Of a DNA stretch of 21,063 nt, positions 5,416 to 13,938 are shown piece after piece. Position 1 is the first letter of the stretch, and each line of letters opens with the position of its first letter. A model generated the notes under the pieces. That model saw nothing but the letters and a program-made list of their open reading frames with translations. It was not told where the DNA came from and did no database searches. The translations under genes and the position numbers were made by a program. Source of the stretch: CAYTXJ01 sp965613025 (lineage in GTDB: Bacteria; Desulfobacterota; DSM-4660; Desulfatiglandales; JALVMZ01); the NCBI GenBank assembly GCA_965613025.1, contig CBFDUE010000041.1, positions 1 through 21,063 of the forward strand, read 5' to 3'.

Positions 5416-5631
5416 AAATTGAGACGACCTAAGAATAAGATAGGAGCAGCCTTTGGTTCCTATGGATGGTCAGGAGAAGCACCAAAGATGATTCATGGAA
5501 TCTTAGAGGAGATGAAGTTTAATATAATAACTCCTCCTCTGAGAGTTCAATTTAGACCTGATGAGGAGGCTCTCACGATGTGTATTGAACTTGGAAAGAA
5601 GATTGCCGATGCCTTAAATAGCCTATCTTAG
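5416..5631 (+). pseudogene. fprA: C-terminal stump of an A-type flavoprotein (flavo-diiron protein, FprA/ROO)
   Basis: The frame reads LRRPKNKIGAAFGSYGWSGE and ends with FRPDEEALTMCIELGKKIAD, which is the last roughly 70 residues of the flavodoxin domain of flavo-diiron proteins, including the GSYGWSGEA FMN-binding loop. The di-iron beta-lactamase-like domain and most of the flavodoxin domain (about 330 residues) are missing. The fragment is in the same frame as rubredoxin, separated only by the TAG stop at 5413-5415, and has no start signal of its own apart from a TTG at 5419 without a ribosome binding site. It looks like the product of a deletion within an ancestral rubredoxin-fprA pair. 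Confidence 0.8.
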
Positions 5632-5634
5632 ATA

Positions 5635-6303
5635 ATGCCCTCTTATAGAAGAGATAAAGAGGAGATAGGAAAAATCCTTAAAAAAGGAGCATTGAATGAA
5701 TTGCTAAAATTTCGTCCAAGAATCCTATTTAATTATCTCCTTCCTTATCTTTATAGCGATTCTTTAGAGCTTAAGTGGGCTGCTATAAAGGGCATAGGCC
5801 TTATTGCATCAAAGATTTCAGAAAATGACATGGAATATCTCAGGATATTGATGAGGAGATTTATGTGGAATTTAAATGATGAGTCAGGGGGGATTGGTTG
5901 GGGATCTCCTGAGGCAATGGGTGAGATCATGGCATCTGTTGATACCATAAGGGAGGAATTTATTAATATTCTGATCTCATATCTCATGGAGGATTGGAAT
6001 TATCTTGAAGAGGAGAGATTAAGGCAAGGGGTAATATGGGCAATTGGGAGGATCGCTAAGATTGATCCATCAGCAGTAAAAGATGCCTCCATCTATATAT
6101 TAAAAGAGATGGAAGGCTCAAACGATTTACTTACAAAGGCACTATGTATCTGGGTATGTGGATTGCTTTCCATAAAGAGGGCATGTAAGAAGATAAGAGA
6201 GATGGAAGATAGCAACCAGACGGTAGAGATATTTGATGATAGATTAAGGGTTACAACAATCGCAGATCTATGTAAGGAGGCAGCTGAAAGGATAGGGTGT
6301 TAG
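5635..6303 (+). CDS. DVU0298 family HEAT-repeat protein
   Basis: A 222-residue helical protein with HEAT-type repeats. Recognisable segments are LELKWAAIKGIGLIASKI (about 43-60), the family signature WNLNDESGGIGWGSPEAMGE (about 78-97), and RLRQGVIWAIGRIAKIDP. This matches the DVU0298 family, known mainly from sulfate-reducing bacteria and relatives and without an assigned function. ATG 5635 lies three bases after the fprA remnant and has no Shine-Dalgarno. It overlaps the next gene by 7 bp, so the two are probably co-translated. No signal peptide or membrane segment is visible. Confidence 0.8.
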   Translation: MPSYRRDKEEIGKILKKGALNELLKFRPRILFNYLLPYLYSDSLELKWAAIKGIGLIASKISENDMEYLRILMRRFMWNLNDESGGIGWGSPEAMGEIMASVDTIREEFINILISYLMEDWNYLEEERLRQGVIWAIGRIAKIDPSAVKDASIYILKEMEGSNDLLTKALCIWVCGLLSIKRACKKIREMEDSNQTVEIFDDRLRVTTIADLCKEAAERIGC

Positions 6304-7070
6304 ACAAGGTTGAGCTTTATACCCTTCTTGAGTCTCTGTATAAGAGGTATCATAAAAGGAGATTCATCTGTCCAGATCCTCTTCAGTTTCTCTATAGATT
6401 TGAAACTCCAACTGACAGAGAGATTGTGGGAATCATTGCATCCCATCTTGCATATGGGAGGGTAGGGCAGATAATAAAGGCAATTGAAGGGCTGCTTCAG
6501 AGGATGGGGCATTCTCCTAGAAGATTTCTTATGGAATCGGATCTAAGAGAGATTAGAACTGCTCTTAGGGGATTTAGATATCGCTTTAATGATGAAGAGG
6601 AGATCTTTTATCTCTTAAAAGGACTTAGGGTGATAATTGAAAGGTATGGCTCTTTAAACCGATTTTTTGTCATCCATTTTGAAGATTCAAAGGATATATT
6701 GGCGGTTATAAGGAGATTCATAAGGGAGATTAAGGATCAAGTCTCTTATAATTTAAGAATAATACCCAGGGCAGAGGGAAGGAGTGCATTTAAAAGAATT
6801 AATCTCTTTTTAAGATGGATGGTAAGGAAGGATGAGGTGGATCCAGGTGGTTGGAAAGGCATTCCAAAATCTGCTCTTATTGTGCCATTGGATGTCCATA
6901 TGCATAAATTTTCACTTGCCTATGGACTTACCCAGAGGAGATCAAAGGATATCATTACTGCCATTGAGATTACTGAGGCATTTAGAGAGATATCTCCAGA
7001 TGATCCCTTAAGATATGACTTTTCCATCCATAGATCCGGAATATTAAAGCCCAACTCCATAAAGCCATAA
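6297..7070 (+). CDS. TIGR02757 (DUF2400) family protein
   Basis: A 257-residue protein typical of this family in length and motifs: DPLQFLYRFETPTDREIVGI near the N-terminus, IASHLAYGRVGQI, FRYRF, then LFLRWMVRKDEVDPGGWKGI and ALIVPLDVHMHKF, ending DPLRYDFSIHRSGI. The LRWMVR-D--D-G-W and P-D-H segments are the conserved core. The biochemical role is unknown to me. It starts with GTG 6297 inside the end of the HEAT gene, preceded by GGATAGG. Its neighbours do not reveal its job. Confidence 0.85.
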   Translation: MLDKVELYTLLESLYKRYHKRRFICPDPLQFLYRFETPTDREIVGIIASHLAYGRVGQIIKAIEGLLQRMGHSPRRFLMESDLREIRTALRGFRYRFNDEEEIFYLLKGLRVIIERYGSLNRFFVIHFEDSKDILAVIRRFIREIKDQVSYNLRIIPRAEGRSAFKRINLFLRWMVRKDEVDPGGWKGIPKSALIVPLDVHMHKFSLAYGLTQRRSKDIITAIEITEAFREISPDDPLRYDFSIHRSGILKPNSIKP

Positions 7071-7082
7071 AACAGTAACATT

Positions 7083-7111
7083 TTGACAGGGGCTAAATAA
7101 TTTCATAAATA
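7083..7111 (+). promoter_or_regulatory. Putative promoter giving a near-leaderless epimerase-like mRNA
   Basis: A perfect TTGACA (7083-7088) is followed after 17 bp by TAAATA (7106-7111). The predicted transcription start falls at about 7118, essentially at the ATG at 7116 or 7119. The -10 match is weak. The gene lacks a Shine-Dalgarno, which agrees with a leaderless message. Confidence 0.35.
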
Positions 7112-7115
7112 TTAG

Positions 7116-8027
7116 ATGATGAAGATCCTTATAACAGGTGGAACAGGATTTATTGGAAGTGCCTTAGGGGAATTCCTAAAAAATAGAGGGTATTCCATAT
7201 ATGTTATTACAAGAAGGGATCCTGAGCTCTTACCCCAAAAGGATGAATTAACCTATATTCAAGCTGATCCCACAGTCCCTGGCCCGTGGCAGGATTGCAT
7301 CAGAGAACATGATATAATAATTAACCTTGCAGGGGAGAGCATATTTAAGCGGTGGACCAGAAAGGTAAAAGAGAGGATCAGAGAGAGTAGAATACTCACC
7401 ACACGAAATCTTATAGATCCACTGATTAACGCAACGGGAGAGGTGAAATTGTTTATCACTGCCTCGGCAGTGGGATACTATGGATTCCATGGAGATGAGA
7501 GGCTGGGTGAAGATTGCAGAGCAGGTAATGACTTTCTTGCAGATGTATGTGTTCAATGGGAGGATGAGGCAAAAAGGGCAGAGGATCTTGGAATTAGAAC
7601 CTCTATACTCAGAATAGGGATAGTGCTTGGAAGGGGGGGAGGGATCATAAAGGTCTCCACACCCATATTTAAGTGGAATCTGGGAGCCCCTTTTGGAAAG
7701 GGGGAGCAATTCATGTCATGGATACATTTAGAAGACCTTATGAGAATATTTGAATTTGTAATTAAAAGAGATGATCTTTGTGGCCCTATAAATTGTGCCT
7801 CTCCCAATGCCGTTACAAACAGGGAATTTACCAAGACCATGGGTTCAGCGCTAAAAAAATTTACCATTCCATTTGGTATTCCATCCCTTTTTTTAAAGTT
7901 GTTTATGGGAGAGTTTTCTGATCTGCTCTTAAAGGGGCAGAGGGCATATCCTGAAAGACTTTTAAAAGAGGGTTTCAGGTTTAGATTTGAATATATTGAA
8001 GATGCGCTAAACGATATCTTTGGGTAA
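7116..8027 (+). CDS. TIGR01777 family NAD(P)-dependent epimerase-like oxidoreductase
   Basis: A 303-residue extended short-chain dehydrogenase. The Rossmann motif ITGGTGFIGSALGEFL is at the N-terminus, followed by NLAGESIFKRWTRKVKERI and FITASAVGYYG, both hallmarks of the TIGR01777/YfcH/SDR39U1 group. The C-terminal DUF1731 region is present (FMGEFSDLLLKGQRAYPERL then LKEGFRFRF). The natural substrate of the family is not established. Two adjacent ATG codons (7116, 7119) are possible starts; MKILITGG from 7119 is the more typical N-terminus. No Shine-Dalgarno is visible. Confidence 0.88.
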   Translation: MMKILITGGTGFIGSALGEFLKNRGYSIYVITRRDPELLPQKDELTYIQADPTVPGPWQDCIREHDIIINLAGESIFKRWTRKVKERIRESRILTTRNLIDPLINATGEVKLFITASAVGYYGFHGDERLGEDCRAGNDFLADVCVQWEDEAKRAEDLGIRTSILRIGIVLGRGGGIIKVSTPIFKWNLGAPFGKGEQFMSWIHLEDLMRIFEFVIKRDDLCGPINCASPNAVTNREFTKTMGSALKKFTIPFGIPSLFLKLFMGEFSDLLLKGQRAYPERLLKEGFRFRFEYIEDALNDIFG

Positions 8028-8035
8028 AGGGAATT

Positions 8036-8752
8036 GTGGAAGCTATCATATTTGTTCCATGTCTTGTAAAGCTATTGAAGCCTGAGATATCAGAGATGAT
8101 GGAAACGATCTTAGAAAAAGTTTCAGTAGATGTGGTGGGGCGATGGGATAAATGGTGTTGTGGCCAGCCCTTTTTTAATTCGGGAAATTGGAAAAGTGCA
8201 AGATATCTGGCAGAGAAGCTCTTGGATGAATTAATAGATTACCAATATATAATTTCTCCATCCGGTTCATGTATCTATACCATTAAACATCACTATATGG
8301 AACTGTTTAAGAATAACCCAACTATTCAAAAGAGAGTGGCTGAGCTATCAAAAAAGGTTTATGAATTTTCCGATTTTCTGGTAAGTGTGTGCAGATACAC
8401 AGACTTTGGTCTTAAAAGATTTACAACTGTTGCATATCATGACTCATGTCAGGTGAAGAGAGGGCTTGGTATATATGATCAGCCAAGAGAGCTTCTTTCA
8501 AATATAGAGGGATTAAGACTGGTTGATATTCCAGATAGTGACAGATGTTGTGGATTTGGAGGCTCCTTTTCATTTAAATACAGGGATATCTCTATGGCAA
8601 TAGCAGATGATAAGGCAAAAAATATCATAGAAAGTGGTGCTGAGATATTGCTTGGTTCAGAGCTTAGCTGTCTTATGAATATATCAATAGCACTCAGAAG
8701 GCTTGGGTCAGATATCAGATGTATGCATTTAATAGAATTTCTGTCTTGTTAA
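8036..8752 (+). CDS. lutA: LutA-like cysteine-rich (CCG domain) lactate-utilization protein
   Basis: A 238-residue protein with two CCG domains. The first has FVPCL at residues 6-10, WCCGQPFFNSG at 40-50 and SGSC near 79; the second has HDSCQVKRG near 140, RCCGFGGSF near 170 and a Cys further on. This domain pair binds special Fe-S clusters in heterodisulfide-reductase-like subunits and in LutA/YkgE. It lies directly before lutB, so a role in lactate oxidation to pyruvate is likely. It starts with GTG 8036 behind AAAGGG. No lutC follows, although lutB carries a LUD domain itself. A lactate dehydrogenase accessory role is a possible alternative. Confidence 0.85.
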   Translation: MEAIIFVPCLVKLLKPEISEMMETILEKVSVDVVGRWDKWCCGQPFFNSGNWKSARYLAEKLLDELIDYQYIISPSGSCIYTIKHHYMELFKNNPTIQKRVAELSKKVYEFSDFLVSVCRYTDFGLKRFTTVAYHDSCQVKRGLGIYDQPRELLSNIEGLRLVDIPDSDRCCGFGGSFSFKYRDISMAIADDKAKNIIESGAEILLGSELSCLMNISIALRRLGSDIRCMHLIEFLSC

Positions 8753-8788
8753 ATCTTTTATGCAAGGTATGTAGAAGATTAAAGAAAA

Positions 8789-10102
8789 ATGGAAGTTAAG
8801 ACTCTACACTTTAAGAGATCAGCAAAAAAGGCATTAAGAGATCCTTTTCTTCAGAAGGCCCTGAGCAGTGTATCAAAAAGATTCAAAGAGATGAGAGATA
8901 GGGCATTTGCTGAACTTAATGATTCAGAATCCCTTAGGGATCTGGCATACAAGATAAAGTCTCAGACCCTATCGGATTTAGATCTCTATCTAAATGAGCT
9001 TAAAAAGAATGTTGAAAAGGCAGGAGGGGAGGTCTATTGGGCAGAGGATAGCAAAGAGGCAAACCAGCTTGTAGAAGATATAATTAAAAGGCATAGAGTG
9101 AAAAAGATAGTTAAAGGTAAATCAATGGTCTCTGAAGAGATTGGACTAAATGATTGGCTTAGATTTAAAGGGGTTCATATTACAGAAACAGATCTTGGTG
9201 AATTTATCATACAGCTTGCAAATCAACCCCCCTCACATATTGTAGGCCCAGCAATACATATGACAAAGGAACAGATTGCCGAACTCTTTAGGCTGAAGCT
9301 GGGAGCTCCGTATATGAGAGATCCCCATGAGCTTACTATGTTTGCAAGAGATGTGCTTAGAAAGAGGTTTTTAGAGGCAGATATGGGTATAACCGGCGTT
9401 AATTTTGCAGTGGCTAAGGAAGGTTCCATAGTGCTTTTTGAAAACGAAGGTAATATTCGTTATACCACTACTATTCCAAAGATTCATATCGCTATCATGG
9501 GGATTGAAAAGGTAATCCCTTCATTTAATGAGCTTGTCATATTTATGGAACTTCTAAGCAGAAGCACCGCAGGCCAAAAACTGCCCACCTATGTATCTAT
9601 TATAAATGGAATTAAGAGAAAAGATGAACTTGACGGCGCAGAAAGATTTTATCTTATCTTGCTTGATAATGGCAGGAAAGACATATTGAAAGATCTTGAA
9701 GTCAAAGACACCCTCTTCTGTATAAGGTGTGGTGCATGTCTGAATGTCTGCCCTGTCTATATAAAGGTAGGTGGTCATACCTATGGTTGGGTATATTCAG
9801 GCCCTATAGGCTCCATACTTACTCCTCTTCTTTTGAAATACCAAGATACCTTTCATCTTCCCTTTGCATGCACACTCTGTGGTGCATGCAAAGAGGTCTG
9901 TCCTTTAAAGATTGATATACCTACTATAATAGTAAGGTTAAGACAGAGATATATGGAAGATGAAGAGATAAAGAAATATATGCCTTTTAGAGAGAAGATG
10001 CAATCTTACCTGTTTGAATTTCCCTTCAGAGAAAAGGCCCTATATAGTAAATTCCATATCTTTAATAGATTTGTTTCTCCCCTTTTAAGAAGGATTAAAT
10101 GA
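8789..10102 (+). CDS. lutB: LutB-like LUD-domain ferredoxin protein (lactate utilization)
   Basis: A 437-residue protein. The LUD domain (about 70-300) includes KKIVKGKSMVSEEIGLNDWL and GVNFAVAKEGSIVLFENEGN. It is followed by two [4Fe-4S] motifs: CIRCGACLNVCPVY at about 311 and CTLCGACKEVCPLKI at about 361. The C-terminal region (MPFREKMQSYLFEFPF) corresponds to the usual LutB tail. It acts in the cytoplasm with LutA in L-lactate oxidation and electron transfer. The ATG at 8789 has only a weak upstream purine stretch. Its last bases overlap the priA start (ATGA), so lutB and priA are translationally coupled. Confidence 0.9.
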   Translation: MEVKTLHFKRSAKKALRDPFLQKALSSVSKRFKEMRDRAFAELNDSESLRDLAYKIKSQTLSDLDLYLNELKKNVEKAGGEVYWAEDSKEANQLVEDIIKRHRVKKIVKGKSMVSEEIGLNDWLRFKGVHITETDLGEFIIQLANQPPSHIVGPAIHMTKEQIAELFRLKLGAPYMRDPHELTMFARDVLRKRFLEADMGITGVNFAVAKEGSIVLFENEGNIRYTTTIPKIHIAIMGIEKVIPSFNELVIFMELLSRSTAGQKLPTYVSIINGIKRKDELDGAERFYLILLDNGRKDILKDLEVKDTLFCIRCGACLNVCPVYIKVGGHTYGWVYSGPIGSILTPLLLKYQDTFHLPFACTLCGACKEVCPLKIDIPTIIVRLRQRYMEDEEIKKYMPFREKMQSYLFEFPFREKALYSKFHIFNRFVSPLLRRIK

Positions 10103-12507
10103 GAGTCGTTAAGGTAGCAGTTAATCTTCCACTTTGGGAGACCTATTCTTACCGTGTTCCAGAAAAATTTTCCCATCTAAATCTCATAGGCTACAGGGTG
10201 ATCGTGCCTTTCCAGAACAGAAAGGTAGAGGGATATGTTGTTGGATATGAAGATTCAATAGGTAGAGAGTTAAAACAGATAGAGGAGCTACTTGAGGATG
10301 AACCCCTAATTACCGAAAATCTGATTCAACTACTATTTAAAGTATCCAGATACTATCTATACCCCATAGGCCCCCTTATAAGATCCATACTTCCTGGTGG
10401 AGCTGCTCTAAAGGTAAAAAAATCAATTACTCTCACCCCAAAGGGAAGGCGTGCCATTGAAAAGATATCTGATGATTCAATTATTAAAGATATCCTCAAT
10501 AGATTAAATCAATCCCAGAGTGTGGATCTTAGAAGATACAGGGAAGAGATTAGATATCTAAGATCAAAGGGCTGGATTCAGATAGAGGAATATAGGCAGA
10601 AATCCCCTATAAGACCTTCAACTGAAAGATATGTATGTCTGGCAGAGGGGATAGATATAAAAGATATCCTAAGACATAGACTGAAGGCAAGAGATGAAAG
10701 GAGTTTTTTGGAGTTATTTTTAGTTACCGATGAAATCAGATACGAGATATTGAAGGAGAAGATCTCCAACTTTAGATATCTAATTGAGAAATGGAAAAAG
10801 AAGGGTGTATTAAAGATAAGAAAAAGAGAGGTATTAAAAACTCCTAAAGGACTGATCATCCATAGATTTGAAAGACCCAAAATTTTGTATCCTATACAAA
10901 AGGATGCCATATCTCAAATAAATACGGAAACAGACTCTGGATACGGTGTCTTTCTCTTATACGGGATATCAGGAAGTGGAAAGACAGAGGTATATCTTAG
11001 ATGTGTGGAATATGTAATAAATAAGGGGAAAAGTGCCCTTCTGTTAGTTCCAGAAGTGGCCTTAGCTCAATCAATATGGTCTGTATTTAGATCTGTCTTA
11101 GGAGAAAAGGTAACCATCTATCATAGTGAACTCAGTATCAGAGAAAGATATGACCAGTGGCTTAAGATCTTAAGAGGAGATACATATCTTGTTATAGGGC
11201 CAAGATCTGCCCTCTTTACACCCTTAAAAAACCTGGGAATTATTATAGTAGATGAAGAACATGATTTTTCTTATAAGCAAGAAGAAGGGGCAAGAATCCA
11301 TGTAAGGGACTGTGCACTGCTGAGAGGAGAGATAGAAGATGTTCCCGTGATCTTAGGATCTTCAATGCCTTCTGTAGATTCATTTTATAAATGTGAAATC
11401 GGGAAATTTAAATTAATTGAGATACAAAAGAGGCCTTATCCTCATTTAACCCCACAGATAGAGCTTATAGATATGAAAGGTGAGGGGAAAAACAAAAAGA
11501 GATCCATAATCTCAAAGAGGCTTTTAGAGGCATTAGAAGATACAATTAATAGAAAGATGCAGGCCATAGTCTTTTTAAACAGAAGGGGATTTAATCGTAT
11601 TCATATATGTTCAGAGTGTGGAAGGATTATAAGATGTAAAGACTGCGATATGCCCATGATATTCCACCTTAAAGACAATCGCCTTATATGTCACCATTGT
11701 GGATTCAGTCAAGAGATGGAAATGGCATGTTCATTTTGCAAAATTGGAAAGATCAGGGCATATGGATTTGGGACTGAGAGATTGGAAAGAGAGCTCAAGA
11801 GGATATTTCCACAAAAAAAAATTACCCGATTTGACAGAGACAGTGTAAAGACAAAGATAGAAGAGGAAGAGATATTAAAGGAGCTATCTCAGGGGAATAT
11901 TGATATTCTTATTGGAACTCAGATGATAACAAAGGCCTATGAATTTAGCAATGTGGCCTTGATAGGGGTAATATCAGCAGATCTATCACTGGTATTTCCC
12001 GATTTCAGGGCGCCAGAGAGGACATTTCAACTCCTATCTCAGCTTATAAGTTTAGCACAAAAGGATGGAGTGAGGAGACGAGTGATTGTTCAGAGCTTTA
12101 ATCCTTCTCATTATGCTATCCTAAATGCCATAAATTCAGACTATCTTTCATTTTATAAAAGAGAGATCGATCTAAGAAGACGCCTATTTTATCCTCCATT
12201 TTCTCATCTCATAAATATAGTCCTGTCTTCAAGAGATAGACAGAAGGTAGAAAAAGCAGCTGAAAGTATTACCAATAGATTAAGATCCCTCTTCTCTAAG
12301 GAAGAGCAAATTAAGATTATGGGCCCATCACCAGCCCCCCTCTCTAAACTAAGAGGGAGATACAGATGGCAGATATTATGTAAATTCCCGACTAAGGAAT
12401 TAATGGAGGCCAATCTTATCCATATTCATATGATATCTAAGGAGATGTCTATTAAAGGCAGAGATATCCGAATAATAATAGATGTGGATCCCTACAATAT
12501 GCTTTAA
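10099..12507 (+). CDS. priA: Primosomal protein N' (PriA), divergent helicase motifs
   Basis: An 802-residue superfamily 2 helicase that reloads the replisome at stalled forks. The N-terminal DNA-binding part begins VAVNLPLWETYSYRVPEKF. Walker A GISGSGKTEVYL (about 289) and Walker B IIVDEEHDFSYKQEEG are intact. The zinc-binding domain is complete (CSECGRIIRCKDCDMPMIFH, then CHHCGF and CSFCKIGK). Motif III reads GSSMPSVDS instead of GSATPS, motif V reads GTQMITKAYEF instead of GTQMI(A/T)KG-(D/H)F, and motif VI, normally QVAGRAGR, reads QLISLAQK (12040-12063), losing both arginines. The reading frame is otherwise open. It may be a PriA with reduced or altered ATP hydrolysis. AAGGATTAA precedes ATG 10099. 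Confidence 0.88.
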   Translation: MRVVKVAVNLPLWETYSYRVPEKFSHLNLIGYRVIVPFQNRKVEGYVVGYEDSIGRELKQIEELLEDEPLITENLIQLLFKVSRYYLYPIGPLIRSILPGGAALKVKKSITLTPKGRRAIEKISDDSIIKDILNRLNQSQSVDLRRYREEIRYLRSKGWIQIEEYRQKSPIRPSTERYVCLAEGIDIKDILRHRLKARDERSFLELFLVTDEIRYEILKEKISNFRYLIEKWKKKGVLKIRKREVLKTPKGLIIHRFERPKILYPIQKDAISQINTETDSGYGVFLLYGISGSGKTEVYLRCVEYVINKGKSALLLVPEVALAQSIWSVFRSVLGEKVTIYHSELSIRERYDQWLKILRGDTYLVIGPRSALFTPLKNLGIIIVDEEHDFSYKQEEGARIHVRDCALLRGEIEDVPVILGSSMPSVDSFYKCEIGKFKLIEIQKRPYPHLTPQIELIDMKGEGKNKKRSIISKRLLEALEDTINRKMQAIVFLNRRGFNRIHICSECGRIIRCKDCDMPMIFHLKDNRLICHHCGFSQEMEMACSFCKIGKIRAYGFGTERLERELKRIFPQKKITRFDRDSVKTKIEEEEILKELSQGNIDILIGTQMITKAYEFSNVALIGVISADLSLVFPDFRAPERTFQLLSQLISLAQKDGVRRRVIVQSFNPSHYAILNAINSDYLSFYKREIDLRRRLFYPPFSHLINIVLSSRDRQKVEKAAESITNRLRSLFSKEEQIKIMGPSPAPLSKLRGRYRWQILCKFPTKELMEANLIHIHMISKEMSIKGRDIRIIIDVDPYNML

Positions 12508-12528
12508 AAAGGAAATCGTTATATCTGC

Positions 12529-13929
12529 TCAGGTCTCAATATCAGCCTCCCTGCAGAATCTTACAAAATTTTGTGGGATCTCCGGGTTTGATCCCCAATG
12601 TAGATGAATATATGAGCCAAGGGTATTTCTCTTCATAAATCCCTCTTCTTTCCCTTCTGCCCCTTTTCTATTATCTACATTGTAGATATGAATAAGGGCA
12701 GGGTCTTGTAGGCTTCCATCCAGATGTGAATAGTGAAACTCATGCCCCCTTGCGGTGGTTCCTTTTGGCCCTAAAGGAGACTCAGATAGGGTCATTACCT
12801 CTCTATACCCTAAGGACTTCAAAGAGCGATTCATTACACTCTTTACAGGAAAGATACCTACCATAGGATGCTCCACATTTTGCAGATCCCTGATGCTTTT
12901 GCCCAGATACATAAAGCCACCGCATTCGGCATATATTGGCCCCCCTTTGGAAGAAAACTCTCTTATCTGTTCCATAAGGCCGCGGTTCCGGGCAAGTTGC
13001 TTTGCATACAGCTCTGGATATCCACCACCCAGGATTATCCCTCTAAGTCCCTTAGGAAGGCTATGGTCTTTAATAGGAGAAAATTCCACCAATTGGGCAC
13101 CGGCTTCTTCAAGCAGCCTCAGATTTTCTGCATAATAGAAACAGAAGGCCTGATCCCTTGCCAATCCGATGGGGACCCTATCACCCTCATACAGGGTGGA
13201 AAAGGAATGTCTATAAACCGAACCAGAATCAATCTGAATACTGGTCTTTTCAAGTATCATTTTAAGATCAAGGCCATCCTCTATCCAATCAATTAGGGCA
13301 TCTATACGTTCCTGAGTAAATGGATTGTCTTCATCTGTAATAAGCCCCAGGTGTCTTGATGGAGTGGTGATACTCTCATTCCTTTTCAGGCACCCCAATA
13401 CTGAAACACCTGATAGAGAATGCGCTATTGCCTCTCTTAGATGCTCGGCATGGGTATTACTTCCAACCATGTTAAAGATCACCCCTCCAAAATGAAGGGC
13501 AGGGTCAAAGCTCCGATAACCAAGGGTAAGTGCGGCAGCAGAGCGGGCCATGGATCTTGCATCAACAACCAGAAGGACAGGGATCCCCAAGGCCTTGGCC
13601 ATCTGCGAAGAGGAGCCGCTTTCATCACTTCCTGAATACCCGTCATACAGCCCCATCACCCCTTCAACAACTGCCACATCCGCATCAGCCGTATACTTAT
13701 AGAAGATCTTCCTTGAATATTCTAACCCTATCATCCAGCCATCCAGATTATGAGAATCTCTGCCCGAAATGCGTCGATGATGCCCCGGATCAATAAAATC
13801 AGGGCCCACCTTGAAAGGCTGAACCCTATAGCCCCTTCTTACCAGGGAAGCTATCATTGCAAGTGTAACCATGGTCTTACCGCATCCACTATGTGTCCCT
13901 GCTATCATGAATGCAGAGATCTTACGCAA
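12529..13929 (-). CDS. cbiA: Cobyrinate a,c-diamide synthase
   Basis: A 466-residue amidotransferase that amidates the a and c side chains of cobyrinate using glutamine and ATP. The N-terminal half is a dethiobiotin-synthetase-like P-loop domain (GTHSGCGKT at 11-19, QPFKVGPDFIDPGHH). The C-terminal half is a class I glutamine amidotransferase with GIILGGGYPELYA, the nucleophile Cys336 in YAECGGFMYLG, and the late His in YIHLHWGSNP. It starts with TTG 13929 behind AGGAGAATATC. It is the last gene of the cobalamin operon, 9 bp after cbiH, and faces priA with a 21-bp gap that shows no terminator hairpin. Confidence 0.93.
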   Translation of the reverse strand: MRKISAFMIAGTHSGCGKTMVTLAMIASLVRRGYRVQPFKVGPDFIDPGHHRRISGRDSHNLDGWMIGLEYSRKIFYKYTADADVAVVEGVMGLYDGYSGSDESGSSSQMAKALGIPVLLVVDARSMARSAAALTLGYRSFDPALHFGGVIFNMVGSNTHAEHLREAIAHSLSGVSVLGCLKRNESITTPSRHLGLITDEDNPFTQERIDALIDWIEDGLDLKMILEKTSIQIDSGSVYRHSFSTLYEGDRVPIGLARDQAFCFYYAENLRLLEEAGAQLVEFSPIKDHSLPKGLRGIILGGGYPELYAKQLARNRGLMEQIREFSSKGGPIYAECGGFMYLGKSIRDLQNVEHPMVGIFPVKSVMNRSLKSLGYREVMTLSESPLGPKGTTARGHEFHYSHLDGSLQDPALIHIYNVDNRKGAEGKEEGFMKRNTLGSYIHLHWGSNPEIPQNFVRFCREADIET

Positions 13930-13938
13930 GATATTCTC

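Noticed and set aside
12508..12528. Terminator between the convergent priA and cbiA genes
   Set aside because: The 21-bp gap contains no inverted repeat with a T-tract on either strand.
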